Below, piece by piece: positions 26,107 to 35,517 of a DNA stretch of 64,000 nucleotides (positions are counted from its first letter, which is position 1; the number at the start of each line of letters is the position of its first letter). A program made the position numbers and the translations under genes. The stretch covers positions 124,001-188,000 of the forward strand of contig DPDG01000027.1 in assembly GCA_003526375.1 (NCBI GenBank), given 5' to 3'. Under the pieces are notes generated by a model. The model made no database searches. It was not told where the DNA came from and was given only the letters and a program-made list of their open reading frames with translations. This stretch comes from Lentisphaeria bacterium. Lineage in GTDB: Bacteria > Verrucomicrobiota > Lentisphaeria > Victivallales > UBA1829.

Positions 26107-27006
26107 TCATAAATTGAAAAATGCAAGACCGAAAAGCGTCTGAATCATTATGAGAAACAGAAAAATCCCAGCAGTCATCATAGGACTGTCTACCAGGTCA
26201 AACACTCCTCCGATACCGGGAATCGTATGTCCTGAGTCTTTGATCTTGCATGCACGTTTGACTGCGGACTCCGCAAGATCGCCCGCCATCCCGAAGAAAA
26301 AGAACAGAATTCCCGTAATAACAGCATAAAGCGGAGTACTGATAAACGGAATCCAGTAATGAAAAGCAAGACACAATAAAACAGTAAACAACAGTCCTCC
26401 GACAGCGCCTTCGTATGACTTTCCCGGACTGATCGACGGTATCATCTTATGATTTCCGCCTTTCAGAATTTTATTGGACAATGTTCCGGTCACATACGCA
26501 CCTATATCACCGATTTTTGTGGCAAGAATAAAGAATAAAAATAATACATTCCAGTTGAAACGTATAGAATTGGCTCCCATGCAGTAAATGAATATAAGCA
26601 TGCAGATAGAAGGAGCAGTAATGAAGAAAACCCCGACAGTATTGAAAACTTTCTTCAATTTTATTTCAGAATTCCTGACAGAAAGAATCAGCAGCCAGAT
26701 CAACACCGGCAGCAGTATGATTCCGCCCAAAAAGATCATTACCGGGATTTTTGAAAAAGTTGTATAAATAGAAGCAAACAGAACCAATTCCATAAATACA
26801 ATTAACGTATTTGCAATACAGACTCCGAGACTGTAAGTTTCCATGCCGATATTTCCGATCAGAGCGCAGAACTCCTTTGTAACAAAAAAGGAAAGAAACA
26901 GCGCCATAATGCCAAACAATTTCCAGCCAATGCCATTATCCATAAAAATAGATACGCCGAATAAAGAAAGCAGGACAACTGTGCTGCACAATCTGGGAAT
27001 AAACAT
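26107..27006 (-). CDS. cdsA: Phosphatidate cytidylyltransferase
   Basis: The start at 27006 is chosen because the uppS stop and this ATG overlap as TAATG and GGAGGAAG lies just upstream; longer versions would run back into uppS. The 299-residue product has about eight membrane helices and the CDP-diglyceride synthase signature near the C-terminus (KIGDIGAYVTG, then SPGKSYEGAVGG, then KDSGHTIPGIGGVFDLVDS). It makes CDP-diacylglycerol from phosphatidate and CTP in the inner membrane. Cotranscribed and coupled with uppS. Confidence 0.95.
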   Translation of the reverse strand: MFIPRLCSTVVLLSLFGVSIFMDNGIGWKLFGIMALFLSFFVTKEFCALIGNIGMETYSLGVCIANTLIVFMELVLFASIYTTFSKIPVMIFLGGIILLPVLIWLLILSVRNSEIKLKKVFNTVGVFFITAPSICMLIFIYCMGANSIRFNWNVLFLFFILATKIGDIGAYVTGTLSNKILKGGNHKMIPSISPGKSYEGAVGGLLFTVLLCLAFHYWIPFISTPLYAVITGILFFFFGMAGDLAESAVKRACKIKDSGHTIPGIGGVFDLVDSPMMTAGIFLFLIMIQTLFGLAFFNL

Positions 27007-27719
27007 TATTTTCTTCCTCCGAATCTTCTGTTTCTTCTGCCGTATGCGGAAACAGCTTTCCGAAGTTCCTCCATATCGAAATCCGGCCACAGAGTGTCTG
27101 TCACATAAATTTCCGAATAGGAAAGCTCCCAAAGCAGAAAATTACTCAACCGGAGCTCCCCGCTGGTTCGGATCAGCAGATCCGGATCGGGGACTTCCGG
27201 CAGATACATCCGCTCGGCAAAAGTTTCTTCATTGATATTTTCAATACTTAGTTTTCCATTCATTACATCCTGCGCTATTTTTTTCGCAGTATCGGCAATC
27301 TCGGCGCGCCCGCCGTAATTCAGGGCAAGAATCAGAGTCCCTCTCCTATTGGAAGCCGTTTTTTCTATCGCCAGATTCAAATATTCCCGCGACTTCTCAG
27401 GAAGTCCCCACATACGGCCCGTCACCATCAAACGCAGTCCCTTTTCAATCATTACAGAAAGATTTGCATCGATAAATTCGCACAGAAGTTCCATCAGGGC
27501 ATCCACTTCTTCTTTGGAACGCTTCCAGTTTTCCGTGCTGAACGCATACAATGTCACATACTCCACACCGGTATCCGCAAGATTCTCAATCAGCTTCTTG
27601 ACCGCCACGGCACCCATGCGGTGCCCTTCGACCCGCTCCACCCCATGACGTTCCGCCCAGCGTCCGTTGCCGTCCATGATAATCGCAATATGTCGCGGAA
27701 TTCTCTGTTCAGTTTCCAT
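27006..27719 (-). CDS. uppS: Isoprenyl transferase (undecaprenyl diphosphate synthase)
   Basis: A 237-residue cis-prenyltransferase. It has IIMDGNGRWAERHG with the catalytic Asp, GHRMG, the YAFSTENW motif, and DLLIRTSGELRLSNFLLWEL near the end. It condenses isopentenyl diphosphate onto farnesyl diphosphate to give the C55 carrier lipid for peptidoglycan and LPS. It overlaps the gmhA end by 11 bp and the cdsA start by 1 bp, so the three genes form one coupled envelope operon. Confidence 0.96.
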   Translation of the reverse strand: METEQRIPRHIAIIMDGNGRWAERHGVERVEGHRMGAVAVKKLIENLADTGVEYVTLYAFSTENWKRSKEEVDALMELLCEFIDANLSVMIEKGLRLMVTGRMWGLPEKSREYLNLAIEKTASNRRGTLILALNYGGRAEIADTAKKIAQDVMNGKLSIENINEETFAERMYLPEVPDPDLLIRTSGELRLSNFLLWELSYSEIYVTDTLWPDFDMEELRKAVSAYGRRNRRFGGRK

Positions 27720-28356
27720 AAAATGCTTCCTCCAGCATGAGACAAAGACAATGATAAAGCGGCAGGTGGTATTCCTGAATTACATACGTCTCGCGGGAAG
27801 GTGCCTTGACGGTACAGTCCGCAAGTTCTTCGCAAATCCCGCAATTTTCTCCGGTAAAGAGGATCGTTTTGATTTTTTTCACTTTCGCCACTTGAAAAGC
27901 GTAGTAAATATTTTTCGCGTTGCCGGAAGTGCTCAGCCCGATCAGCACATCTCCTTCACGCCCCATCACGAAAAGCTGTTGCGCGTAAGTCATAAGTGGG
28001 TCAACATCATTCATATACGCAGAAGATAGAGCAGGATGCGACAAAAGTGAAACAGCACGCAACCCCATTTGCAGTTTATTTGCAAGTTCTTCGTTTCCAA
28101 ATTGTTCCATAAAATCAGCACGGACAGCTTCCTTGACGGGGCGTTTCATTCTGAATCCTTTCATCAACTCTCCGACGATATGCTCGGAATCGGCAGCGCT
28201 GCCACCATTTCCGCAAACAAAAAGAATTCTGTCATTGAAAAAACAATTTTTTAGTATAGAATATGCTATGATGAGTTTTTCGGATGTTTTTTCCAGATCC
28301 GGATATCTCCTCAGGAGCTCTTTGATGTGTCTTGCTGTTATGTTGTCAGTAACCAT
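27709..28356 (-). CDS. gmhA: SIS-domain sedoheptulose-7-phosphate isomerase
   Basis: A 215-residue SIS-domain protein with FVCGNGGSAADSEHIVGEL, the phosphosugar-binding GLSTSGNAKN and the C-terminal helix of the GmhA/DiaA group. GmhA converts sedoheptulose 7-phosphate to D-glycero-D-manno-heptose 7-phosphate, the first step of LPS inner-core heptose synthesis. The heptose-bisphosphate phosphatase gene gmhB lies at 40543-41103, which supports this reading over the DnaA-binding DiaA. First gene of the operon with uppS and cdsA. Confidence 0.88.
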   Translation of the reverse strand: MVTDNITARHIKELLRRYPDLEKTSEKLIIAYSILKNCFFNDRILFVCGNGGSAADSEHIVGELMKGFRMKRPVKEAVRADFMEQFGNEELANKLQMGLRAVSLLSHPALSSAYMNDVDPLMTYAQQLFVMGREGDVLIGLSTSGNAKNIYYAFQVAKVKKIKTILFTGENCGICEELADCTVKAPSRETYVIQEYHLPLYHCLCLMLEEAFYGN

Positions 28357-28433
28357 GTTGATAACCTTGTTGAAAGTTGGTTAAGTAATTATTGAGAACT
28401 TTGGTGATGTAAATAGAACACCACTTCTCCACA
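28356..28433. other. Two near-consensus DnaA-box-like 9-mers before dnaN
   Basis: TGTTGATAA (28356-28364) and TTCTCCACA (28425-28433) each differ by one base from the DnaA box TTATCCACA on one strand or the other. They flank the start of a strongly AT-rich 229-bp gap between divergent gmhA and dnaN. Two imperfect boxes are not sufficient to call an origin. Confidence 0.3.
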
Positions 28434-28504
28434 AATTCAAAACATTTTCTCAACAAGTTGAAAAATATTTTATTTGAGTCTGATTTCCGGACTTGTAAAC
28501 ACTA

Positions 28505-28532
28505 TTGACAGCTATAATAGTAATGATATATA
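28505..28532 (+). promoter_or_regulatory. Sigma70 promoter of dnaN
   Basis: A perfect TTGACA (28505-28510) is followed after 16 bp by TATATA (28527-28532), about 54 bp upstream of the dnaN start. Confidence 0.6.
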
Positions 28533-28585
28533 AGAAAGAAATACATAGATAAATAATTAACATACAGCAAAATCGAGGAACAACA

Positions 28586-29683
28586 ATGAAAATCAACGTA
28601 AAAAGAGAACTCCTACTGAAGGCGCTTCAGAAAGTCTGCAACATCATCGGAAGCAGAACCACTCTCCCTGTTCTTGCAAACGTCATGATGGAAGCGGAAA
28701 ATAACAAGCTCACCTTTACAACAACCGATCTTGAACTCAGGATCACGACTTCCATTGAAGCGGAAGTGGAAAAAAGCGGCAAGACGACTCTGCCGGCAAA
28801 GCGTCTTCTCGGACTTGTTTCCAAGTTCAAAGGCGACACCGTCAGTTTCGACACCAATGAAAACCATCACACCAAGATCAGTTGTGGAACAGCCGATTTC
28901 ATGATTCTCGGACTTACCCCCGATGATTTCCCGGTCCCGGTTGATTTCACGGCTCAGAGAACCATTAAAATCAAGCAGGGAGACCTTGCACGCATCATTG
29001 ACCGTATCTCCTATGCGGTCAGTTTGGATGACTCCAGAAAGGTGCTCCAGGGAATTTTCTTCTCCATCAAGGAGGGAAACCTGACCGCTGTCGCAACGGA
29101 CGGCAAACGTCTCGCACTCGTGGAAAAGCTCCTGGATGAGGCTCCCGTCGGTTCCGACGGCGATATCATCGTTACCTTGAAAGCTGCGAACGAGATCAAG
29201 CGGATTCTTGAAAAGGACGGCGATGTCGTCATTGAAATCGGTGAAAAACAGGCTGTCTTCAAAGTCGATTCCACAATGATCTATTCCAAGCTGATCGACG
29301 GCAACTATCCGAATTACAAGCAGGTGATTCCGGCTTCCTTTGCCAAGAAGATTTCCGTTCCTTGCTCGGACTTCATCGATGCTCTGGAAATCGTCAGCAT
29401 CCCGCTGTTCGACGCTTCCTCATCCTATGTGAAGATCACATTTACCACGAACAAGCTGATGTTTGAGGCGAACAGCAACATCGGTGAAGGTAAAGAACAC
29501 ATTGCGATCGAATATGAAGGCGAGGAGATGTCCCTTTCCTTCAATCCGCAGTTCCTTTCCGATCCGTTCAAACACATCGGCGTGGACAACGTCAATATCA
29601 AAATCAATGACGCATTCAGTCCGATCGCGATCGAAAGCGGCGACGGTTTCCTGTATGTGATCATGCCGATGAGAAATAAATAA
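28586..29683 (+). CDS. dnaN: DNA polymerase III beta sliding clamp
   Basis: A 365-residue protein of normal length that matches DnaN throughout. Landmarks are the N-terminal SRTTLPVLANVMMEA, the middle-domain segment ISYAVSLDDSRKVLQGI, VATDGKRLAL, and the C-terminal YVIMPMR that forms the partner-binding groove. It encircles DNA as a dimer and tethers the replicative polymerase. A strong terminator separates it from recF. No dnaA gene is adjacent, unlike the common dnaA-dnaN-recF order. Confidence 0.97.
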   Translation: MKINVKRELLLKALQKVCNIIGSRTTLPVLANVMMEAENNKLTFTTTDLELRITTSIEAEVEKSGKTTLPAKRLLGLVSKFKGDTVSFDTNENHHTKISCGTADFMILGLTPDDFPVPVDFTAQRTIKIKQGDLARIIDRISYAVSLDDSRKVLQGIFFSIKEGNLTAVATDGKRLALVEKLLDEAPVGSDGDIIVTLKAANEIKRILEKDGDVVIEIGEKQAVFKVDSTMIYSKLIDGNYPNYKQVIPASFAKKISVPCSDFIDALEIVSIPLFDASSSYVKITFTTNKLMFEANSNIGEGKEHIAIEYEGEEMSLSFNPQFLSDPFKHIGVDNVNIKINDAFSPIAIESGDGFLYVIMPMRNK

Positions 29684-29715
29684 CGGATTTTCCTGATTTT
29701 CATCTGACTCAATCC

Positions 29716-29745
29716 TCCCCCGGATATTTTCCGGGGGATATTTTA
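29716..29745 (+). terminator. Rho-independent terminator between dnaN and recF
   Basis: TCCCCCGGA (29716-29724) and TCCGGGGGA (29730-29738) form a perfect 9-bp stem with a 5-nt loop, followed by TATTTTAT. Confidence 0.8.
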
Positions 29746-29754
29746 TATTATGAT

Positions 29755-30828
29755 ATGCTGAATGAACTGAAACTTGAAAATTTCCGGAATTTTTCCGGAG
29801 CTTCCTTGTCTTTTCAGTCCAGATCCGTCATATTCCGGGGGGCAAACGGGCAGGGGAAAACGAGTCTTCTGGAGTCCATTTTCTTTATTGCGAATCTCCG
29901 TTCCTTCCGTACATCCCAGACCAGAGAGATCAAGAAAATCGGTTCACAGTCGTTCCGTCTGGGAGTCAGTATCAAGCGAAATGAAAAATGGAATACCAGG
30001 CTGGAGCTGGAAGCGGGAAATATCCGCAGCCTTAAAATTGACGGTCTGCCGGTTTCAAAAGCAAGCGATTTTACAGGACGCATCAAGACGATTGCCTTTC
30101 TGCCTGACGATCCGTTTATCATCAATGGGTCCTCCCAGTTGAGGCGGCGTTTTTTCGATATGTTCATCTGTATGCTGGATCGTGAATACTTTACGGCGCT
30201 CCAGCATTATTCTTCGGCTTTGAAATCCCGTAATTTCATTTTGAAAAGCAGGAATTTGAACCGGGATATTTTGCTTTCCTATAACTCCCTGCTTGCTTAT
30301 TCGGGTGAGAAAATCATAAAATTAAGGTTGAGATACAGTCAGCTTCTTTCTGATGGAATGAAGAATATCTTAGCGGAAATTCGTCCTGAACTTGCTGATT
30401 TCAGGATCAGGATGCGTTATGCAAAAGAGACGGAGGACAGAGAGTCTTTCATGAAGAAACTGGAAGCCGACTTTTCCAGAGATGTGCAGAAAGGTTTTAC
30501 CACGTTCGGTCCTCATCTGGATGATTTTGATTTTATCGTGGATGAAAAATCTTTGCGTTTCTACGGTTCGCGCGGACAATGCCGCATGGCGTCGCTCTGC
30601 CTCAAACTGGCGGAACTGGAAATTGTCAAAATGAACTCGCCGAGTGATAATGGTACGGTGGTTCTGGTGGACGATGCAACAGGAGATCTGGATGTAAAAG
30701 CCAAGTTTTCATTTCTTTCCAAAATTGCAATGGCGGGGCAGATTTTTCATGCGTTCACGGAACTGCCGGATGATGGGTTTTTCAGGGAATCGCAAATATT
30801 TCAAGTAGAAAATGGAACAGTTTCATAA
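29755..30828 (+). CDS. recF: DNA replication and repair protein RecF
   Basis: A 357-residue SMC-like ATPase. The Walker A motif is FRGANGQGKTSLLESI (about 28-43), the signature region is YGSRGQCRMASLCLKLAE, and the Walker B/D-loop is VVLVDDATGDLD. RecF acts with RecO and RecR to load RecA at gapped DNA. It starts 10 bp after the dnaN terminator hairpin, so it may depend on readthrough or a promoter inside that gap, and is followed by thiI after 20 bp. Confidence 0.93.
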   Translation: MLNELKLENFRNFSGASLSFQSRSVIFRGANGQGKTSLLESIFFIANLRSFRTSQTREIKKIGSQSFRLGVSIKRNEKWNTRLELEAGNIRSLKIDGLPVSKASDFTGRIKTIAFLPDDPFIINGSSQLRRRFFDMFICMLDREYFTALQHYSSALKSRNFILKSRNLNRDILLSYNSLLAYSGEKIIKLRLRYSQLLSDGMKNILAEIRPELADFRIRMRYAKETEDRESFMKKLEADFSRDVQKGFTTFGPHLDDFDFIVDEKSLRFYGSRGQCRMASLCLKLAELEIVKMNSPSDNGTVVLVDDATGDLDVKAKFSFLSKIAMAGQIFHAFTELPDDGFFRESQIFQVENGTVS

Positions 30829-30848
30829 TTTTTTAAAGAGGTATCTGT

Positions 30849-32060
30849 ATGTATAAAAGTATCGTATGCCGTTATCATGAAATAGCGACCAAGGGACATA
30901 ACCGTTCGATGTTTGAAAATAAGCTTATTGCAAATATGCGGATTTTATGTGAGTATGATGGAATTGCAGGACTGGTTTTTCAACGTATCCGCGGGCGTAT
31001 TTTCATTAGAAAACTGAAAAACGGCATTTTTTCTTCCGGGGAGCTGGAAAAGGTGAAAGATGTGCTCTCCAGAAGTTTCGGTCTGGAATCTTTTTCTCCG
31101 GTGATTGAATGTGAACCTGATATCAATCGGATTCTGGATGTCATCGGGGAAAGTGCAAAGGAAACCTTTGAAGAAAAATTGAAAACATGCAGCGTTGTTC
31201 AATTCAGAACCCGTGCAAGACGCAGTGACAAAACTTTTCCGCTGCGTTCCAAAGAGATTGAGATCGAAGCCGCCACGCGGCTCCAGGAAATTTTCGGAGA
31301 AAAAATTAAAGTGAATCTGGATCATCCTGAAGTTTCAATCGGTGTTGAAGTCAGGGATAAAATTGCACTCGTTTACTATGAAACATTCAAAGGTCCCGGC
31401 GGACTTCCGGTAGGCACAAATTCTCACGTTCTGGCGCTTCTTTCCGGCGGGATTGATTCCCCTGTTGCGTGTCATATGACTATGAAGCGCGGCTGTCATG
31501 TGGATTTTCTGACCTTCCACAGCTTTCCCTATACGCCCATGGAGTCCGTGGATAAAGTCAAACGCCTTGCTTCCGTCCTGAACCGGTATCAGAAAAAAGG
31601 ACGTCTCTATTCATGTAATATTTCGGAGCTTCAAAAACTGATCCGCGACAATTGCAACCCGCGTTACCGGACAATTCTCTACCGCCGGCAGATGATGCGG
31701 ATCGCGGAAAAAATCTGCCGATTCCAGAAATTGAATGCAATTGTTACCGGAGAATCCGTCGGCCAGGTTGCCAGCCAGACCATTGTAAATCTTTCGATCA
31801 TCAATGACGCCACACGTATGCTGATTTTGCGTCCGCTGGCAGGGCTGGATAAATTGGAATCCATTGAACGTGCTGAAAAGATAGGAACTTACAATATCTC
31901 TATTGAAGCGCTGCCGGACAGTTGTACCGTATTTGCGCCGCCCTCCCCTGCGGTAGCCGCAAAATTTTATCTGGTGGAGGAGGAAGAAAAAAAGATTCCT
32001 GATCTGGAAGAAGAATTGGAAAAAGCGTTTCGTTCGATTGAAAAATACGAGGATCTTTAA
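30849..32060 (+). CDS. thiI: tRNA sulfurtransferase ThiI
   Basis: A 403-residue protein with a ferredoxin-like and THUMP region (to about 165) and a PP-loop ATPase domain (LLSGGIDSPVA, about 199-209). TGESVGQVASQT also fits. ThiI adenylates and thiolates uridine 8 of tRNA to form 4-thiouridine and can feed sulfur to thiamin synthesis. The C-terminal rhodanese domain of E. coli ThiI is absent, as in the shorter Gram-positive type, so a separate sulfur carrier is needed. AAAGAGGT precedes the start, 20 bp after recF. Confidence 0.94.
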   Translation: MYKSIVCRYHEIATKGHNRSMFENKLIANMRILCEYDGIAGLVFQRIRGRIFIRKLKNGIFSSGELEKVKDVLSRSFGLESFSPVIECEPDINRILDVIGESAKETFEEKLKTCSVVQFRTRARRSDKTFPLRSKEIEIEAATRLQEIFGEKIKVNLDHPEVSIGVEVRDKIALVYYETFKGPGGLPVGTNSHVLALLSGGIDSPVACHMTMKRGCHVDFLTFHSFPYTPMESVDKVKRLASVLNRYQKKGRLYSCNISELQKLIRDNCNPRYRTILYRRQMMRIAEKICRFQKLNAIVTGESVGQVASQTIVNLSIINDATRMLILRPLAGLDKLESIERAEKIGTYNISIEALPDSCTVFAPPSPAVAAKFYLVEEEEKKIPDLEEELEKAFRSIEKYEDL

Positions 32061-32113
32061 TATATTGTCGGATCAGTCAAAATTTCAACGTTCAAAATAA
32101 AAGGGAGTGTTTC

Positions 32114-33463
32114 ATGAACGCGAATAAAATACTTGATGATTTGAGTTGTAAACTGGACAGTTTCAATCCTGCTGAAAGGAAGAATGCCTTGGAGGAATTC
32201 AAAAAGGCATTTGTCACTGCGGGAGAATCTTTTGTCTGTGAAAAAAATGACAATAATATGCATTGCCATACCTTTTTTTCATTTAACGGTTACGGATATT
32301 CTCCGACTCATGTGGCATGTTGGGCAAAGGCGGAGCGTCTGTTTTCCGCCGGACTGATTGATTTTGACGTTCTCGACGGAGTGGATGAGTTTCTCGCTGC
32401 CGCCCGCGAGCTTGATCTCCGCGCCTCCTGCGGTGTGGAATCCCGTGTCGTTGTCAAGGAAATGCTGGACAAGGTAATCAATTCACCGGGAGAACCGGGG
32501 ATTGCATACCATCTCGGAGTGGGTTTCACAACGTCCGGAATCCCCGTGGAGCAGCGGAAATATCTGGATGCCATGAAAGCCGCTGCGAATGCAAGAACCC
32601 GCGGCATTGTGGAAAAAGTGAATCCGGTGCTTTCCCCGCTGGAACTGGATTTTGAAAAAGATGTCCTGACTTTGACCCCCGGAGGAAATGCAACGGAGCG
32701 CCATGTCTGTATGGCATACGCTGAAAAGGTGGTGAAACTTTTTAATACTCCCGTCAAATTGGCAGGCTTTTGGGCGTCAAAACTCGGAATGACGGAAGAA
32801 GAAGCCTTGAAATTGATTCAGAACTCCGTCAAATTGCAAGGTGTGATCCGTTCCAAGATGATGAAATCCGGCGGTCCGGGTTATGTAAAACCCGATCCGT
32901 CATCTTTTCCGTCACTTGAAGCCATGAACCGGTTTACAATCAAATCGGGAGCCATTCCAAGTATTGCGTGGCTGAACGGAGATTCCGATGGAGAAGCAGA
33001 TCCTGATGCGCTGCTTGATCTTCATGAATCCTATGGTGCGGCAATGTTCAATCTGATACCCGACCGCAACTGGAATTTTGGCGATCCTGCCGTTAAAGCT
33101 GCAAAGGTGGCTAACATGGATAAAATCATTGCAAGCTGTCTGAAGCGTGATATGCCGGTTTTCTGCGGTACGGAAATGAATGCCGCCGGACAGAAACTGG
33201 TGGATACTTTTGCAGAACCTGCACTTGCCAGACATCTGAAAAATTTTGTGGACGGAGCCGCCATTCTGAATGCCCATACCATTCTTTCAAAATTCGGCCT
33301 CGGTTTTCTGAGTGACTGGTCAAAGGGAACTTTCGGTGGAAACAAAGCTGTCAGAAATGATTTCTATATCCGCTTCGGCAGAGCTGCACATCCGTCAATT
33401 ACAGATAAAATGACGGGTATAGATGCAAATGCGAAACTGTCTGATATTGAAAAATTTATCTGA
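32114..33463 (+). CDS. PHP-domain protein of unknown function
   Basis: A 449-residue protein with a PHP-type metal site: HCHTFFSFNGYGYSP (H50, H52), ASCGVESRVVV with a Glu ligand, YHLGVGF, and a later FCGTEMN segment. PHP domains catalyse phosphoester hydrolysis with a trinuclear metal centre; the specific substrate is not evident. No signal peptide. AAGGGAG lies before the ATG. It follows thiI by 53 bp and ends at a strong terminator. Confidence 0.7.
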   Translation: MNANKILDDLSCKLDSFNPAERKNALEEFKKAFVTAGESFVCEKNDNNMHCHTFFSFNGYGYSPTHVACWAKAERLFSAGLIDFDVLDGVDEFLAAARELDLRASCGVESRVVVKEMLDKVINSPGEPGIAYHLGVGFTTSGIPVEQRKYLDAMKAAANARTRGIVEKVNPVLSPLELDFEKDVLTLTPGGNATERHVCMAYAEKVVKLFNTPVKLAGFWASKLGMTEEEALKLIQNSVKLQGVIRSKMMKSGGPGYVKPDPSSFPSLEAMNRFTIKSGAIPSIAWLNGDSDGEADPDALLDLHESYGAAMFNLIPDRNWNFGDPAVKAAKVANMDKIIASCLKRDMPVFCGTEMNAAGQKLVDTFAEPALARHLKNFVDGAAILNAHTILSKFGLGFLSDWSKGTFGGNKAVRNDFYIRFGRAAHPSITDKMTGIDANAKLSDIEKFI

Positions 33464-33497
33464 ATGACGAAAAAATGACGGATCTATGAAAAAATGG

Positions 33498-33530
33498 GCA
33501 GAGCGTTGAAACACCTCTGCTTTTTTATTT
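33498..33530 (+). terminator. Rho-independent terminator after the PHP-domain gene
   Basis: GCAGAG (33498-33503) and CTCTGC (33515-33520) form the stem, followed by six T residues and a T-rich tail. Confidence 0.85.
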
Positions 33531-33683
33531 TGGAAAGTAAAAATAACAAGGCTTTATTTTCTTGATTCCGCAATGAAGACAATACAACCTTGTATTTTGC
33601 AGGAGTTATCTGCCATTTTTAAAAGGCAAGCTGGTCCGATATAATTTTTAAGAAAGAAAATTCCGATTTTTTTCATTTTGCTA

Positions 33684-33711
33684 TTGACAAAACAGAATTT
33701 TTCATTATAAT
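33684..33711 (+). promoter_or_regulatory. Perfect sigma70 promoter of cassette 2
   Basis: TTGACA (33684-33689) and TATAAT (33706-33711), both exact consensus, are 16 bp apart and lie about 40 bp before the LacI start codon. The 150 bp before it, back to the terminator, is AT-rich with no gene. Confidence 0.82.
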
Positions 33712-33716
33712 TATAG

Positions 33717-33728
33717 TTAATCGAGTAA
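33717..33728. promoter_or_regulatory. Putative LacI-family operator
   Basis: TTAATCGAGTAA is palindromic at 10 of 12 positions around a central CG, the usual LacI-family pattern. It lies at the expected transcription start of the LacI gene, consistent with autorepression. Confidence 0.5.
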
Positions 33729-33749
33729 TCATAAAAGGAGAATCCAGGG

Positions 33750-34721
33750 ATGGCGGTAACAATGAAAGATATTGCGGAACGGGCAGGAGTATCGCGCCCG
33801 GTAGTCTGTGCCGTTCTTGGAGGAAAGTCAACCTGCCGGGTTTCCGATGAAAAGAAACAGCGCATTCTTGAACTGGTGAAGGAACTTGGTTTTCAACCTA
33901 ACTTACAAGCACAGCGCCTGCGCTCCGGGAAAACCAGAACGGTAGGGATTCTTTTTGCAAGTTTCCGCGACCGGATCATCGGCGACGTCATGATGGAACT
34001 TTACCGGCGTCTTCTGAAATCCGGTTATACCAGTATTTTTGCGATCTGGGAGAAAGCTTCGGAAATCGAGCAGGCATATAAGAATGTAATCCGTAATCAG
34101 GTGGACGGCATCATAACCTGTGATTATCACCCGGAATGGATTCAGGAAAAGATTCCGGTTGTCGTCTATGGGAAGCAGTATCCTGAAACAGACTGCATTT
34201 CAATTGATTACAGCACTGCGTTTTCGGAAGCGGCGGAATATCTGTGTTCGCTTGGTCACAGCCGTTTCGGGTATATCGGGTGTCATGGAGAGCGTTATGA
34301 AAATTATGCCGCCGTCATGGATAAATACGGTCTTGCGGACAGCGATTATGTTTTCGACGGGATGGGATATCCTGAAAACGGAATCAAGGGAATGCAATTT
34401 TTCCTGCGGATGGAAAAACCGCCGACCGCAATTTTCTGTCATAACGATTCCGTTGCGCTTTCCGCAATGGCGGAGGCACAGCGCAACGGGCTTGAAATCG
34501 GTTCCGATATTTCAATTATTGGAATAGACAATACTTTGGAATCCGGTTTCTCGTATCCGGCTTTGACGACGATCGACACTTTTATCGGACAGAAAGCCGG
34601 CATCATGGTGGATTTGCTTCTGGAACGCTTCGGAGCTCCTGAAAAGAAGGCGGTATCATTGACTTTGAAATCCAAACTGATCATACGAAAATCTTGCGGT
34701 CCGGCAAGAGAAAGGACGTAA
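33750..34721 (+). CDS. LacI-family transcriptional regulator
   Basis: A 323-residue regulator with a standard LacI helix-turn-helix (VTMKDIAERAGVSRPVV), hinge (FQPNLQAQRLRSGKTRTVGIL) and sugar-binding-like sensor domain (FCHNDSVALSAMAEAQRNG, IIGIDNT). AAAGGAG precedes the start. It is followed within 2 bp by a pseudopilin gene and then by a DUF4838 and a PL22-like gene, so it heads cassette 2 and probably represses it together with itself. Confidence 0.92.
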   Translation: MAVTMKDIAERAGVSRPVVCAVLGGKSTCRVSDEKKQRILELVKELGFQPNLQAQRLRSGKTRTVGILFASFRDRIIGDVMMELYRRLLKSGYTSIFAIWEKASEIEQAYKNVIRNQVDGIITCDYHPEWIQEKIPVVVYGKQYPETDCISIDYSTAFSEAAEYLCSLGHSRFGYIGCHGERYENYAAVMDKYGLADSDYVFDGMGYPENGIKGMQFFLRMEKPPTAIFCHNDSVALSAMAEAQRNGLEIGSDISIIGIDNTLESGFSYPALTTIDTFIGQKAGIMVDLLLERFGAPEKKAVSLTLKSKLIIRKSCGPARERT

Positions 34722-34723
34722 TT

Positions 34724-35479
34724 ATGAGATGGCATGAAAATACTGAAGTTGCCGACACCAAAGAGAAATCTCTCTTTCTGCCGTCAACCTGTGAATCGGC
34801 TTGTTTTACCTTGATAGAGCTTCTCATCGTAATTGCAATCATAGCAATTTTAGCCTCAATGCTTCTGCCTGCCTTGAATAAGGCAAGGGAATCGGTGAAC
34901 AGAATTGAGTGCATGAACAGACAGCGTCAGATCGGACTTGCCCTTATGGATTATGCGGGAGATTATAAAACATTACCGATCGGCAGTTGGAACGACGGTT
35001 CAAACAATATTTACTGGCAGAGTTCCATTCTCAAAATTTTGGACTCGAAAAGCAGTATAGCCGCATCTTCAAAAGCGTTTCGCTGTCCCGCCGACCAAAG
35101 AAAAAACAAATATTTTCTTTCTTTTGCAATTAACGGTCATCTTCTGCCCGGTTTTTCTTTCGGTTCCGGGACGTTTTCCAGAGAATCTGCAAATATTCTT
35201 AAATTGAAGAAGTCTTCAAGAACTGCATTGCTGGTCGATGGAACCGATGGCGACAGCGGGGCAAGTGTCTTTACGGCAAACTCAAGTGGTTTAGCCTGTA
35301 TGACCGTCGGCAGCAGTATCTACCGCCTTGCCATGTTCCATAATCTCGGGGCAAATCTGATTTATGCCGACCTCCACGGGGAATACCATAAACTGCCTAC
35401 TGCGATCGGATCCGTCGTCCCGCCTGAAATTATCCACAGAGTCAAACCTTCCGGCGGTCAATGGATTTATGCGGAATAA
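34724..35479 (+). CDS. Pseudopilin-like protein with a long leader
   Basis: The start at 34724 has AAAGGACG upstream and lies 2 bp after the LacI stop. The 251-residue product has an unusually long hydrophilic leader of 27 residues, then FTLIELLIVIAIIAILASML. The residue before Phe is Cys (ESAC), not Gly. The C-terminal part has an H-x9-D motif (HNLGANLIYADL). The protein is likely anchored in the inner membrane or assembled in a filament; its role beside secreted glycosidases is unknown. Confidence 0.8.
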   Translation: MRWHENTEVADTKEKSLFLPSTCESACFTLIELLIVIAIIAILASMLLPALNKARESVNRIECMNRQRQIGLALMDYAGDYKTLPIGSWNDGSNNIYWQSSILKILDSKSSIAASSKAFRCPADQRKNKYFLSFAINGHLLPGFSFGSGTFSRESANILKLKKSSRTALLVDGTDGDSGASVFTANSSGLACMTVGSSIYRLAMFHNLGANLIYADLHGEYHKLPTAIGSVVPPEIIHRVKPSGGQWIYAE

Positions 35480-35517
35480 AGTTGATATTTTACTATAAAT
35501 TATAGAAAGGAATTGTT

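Noticed and set aside
28357..28585. A definite oriC
   Set aside because: Only two one-mismatch DnaA boxes and no dnaA gene; reported as a weak observation instead.
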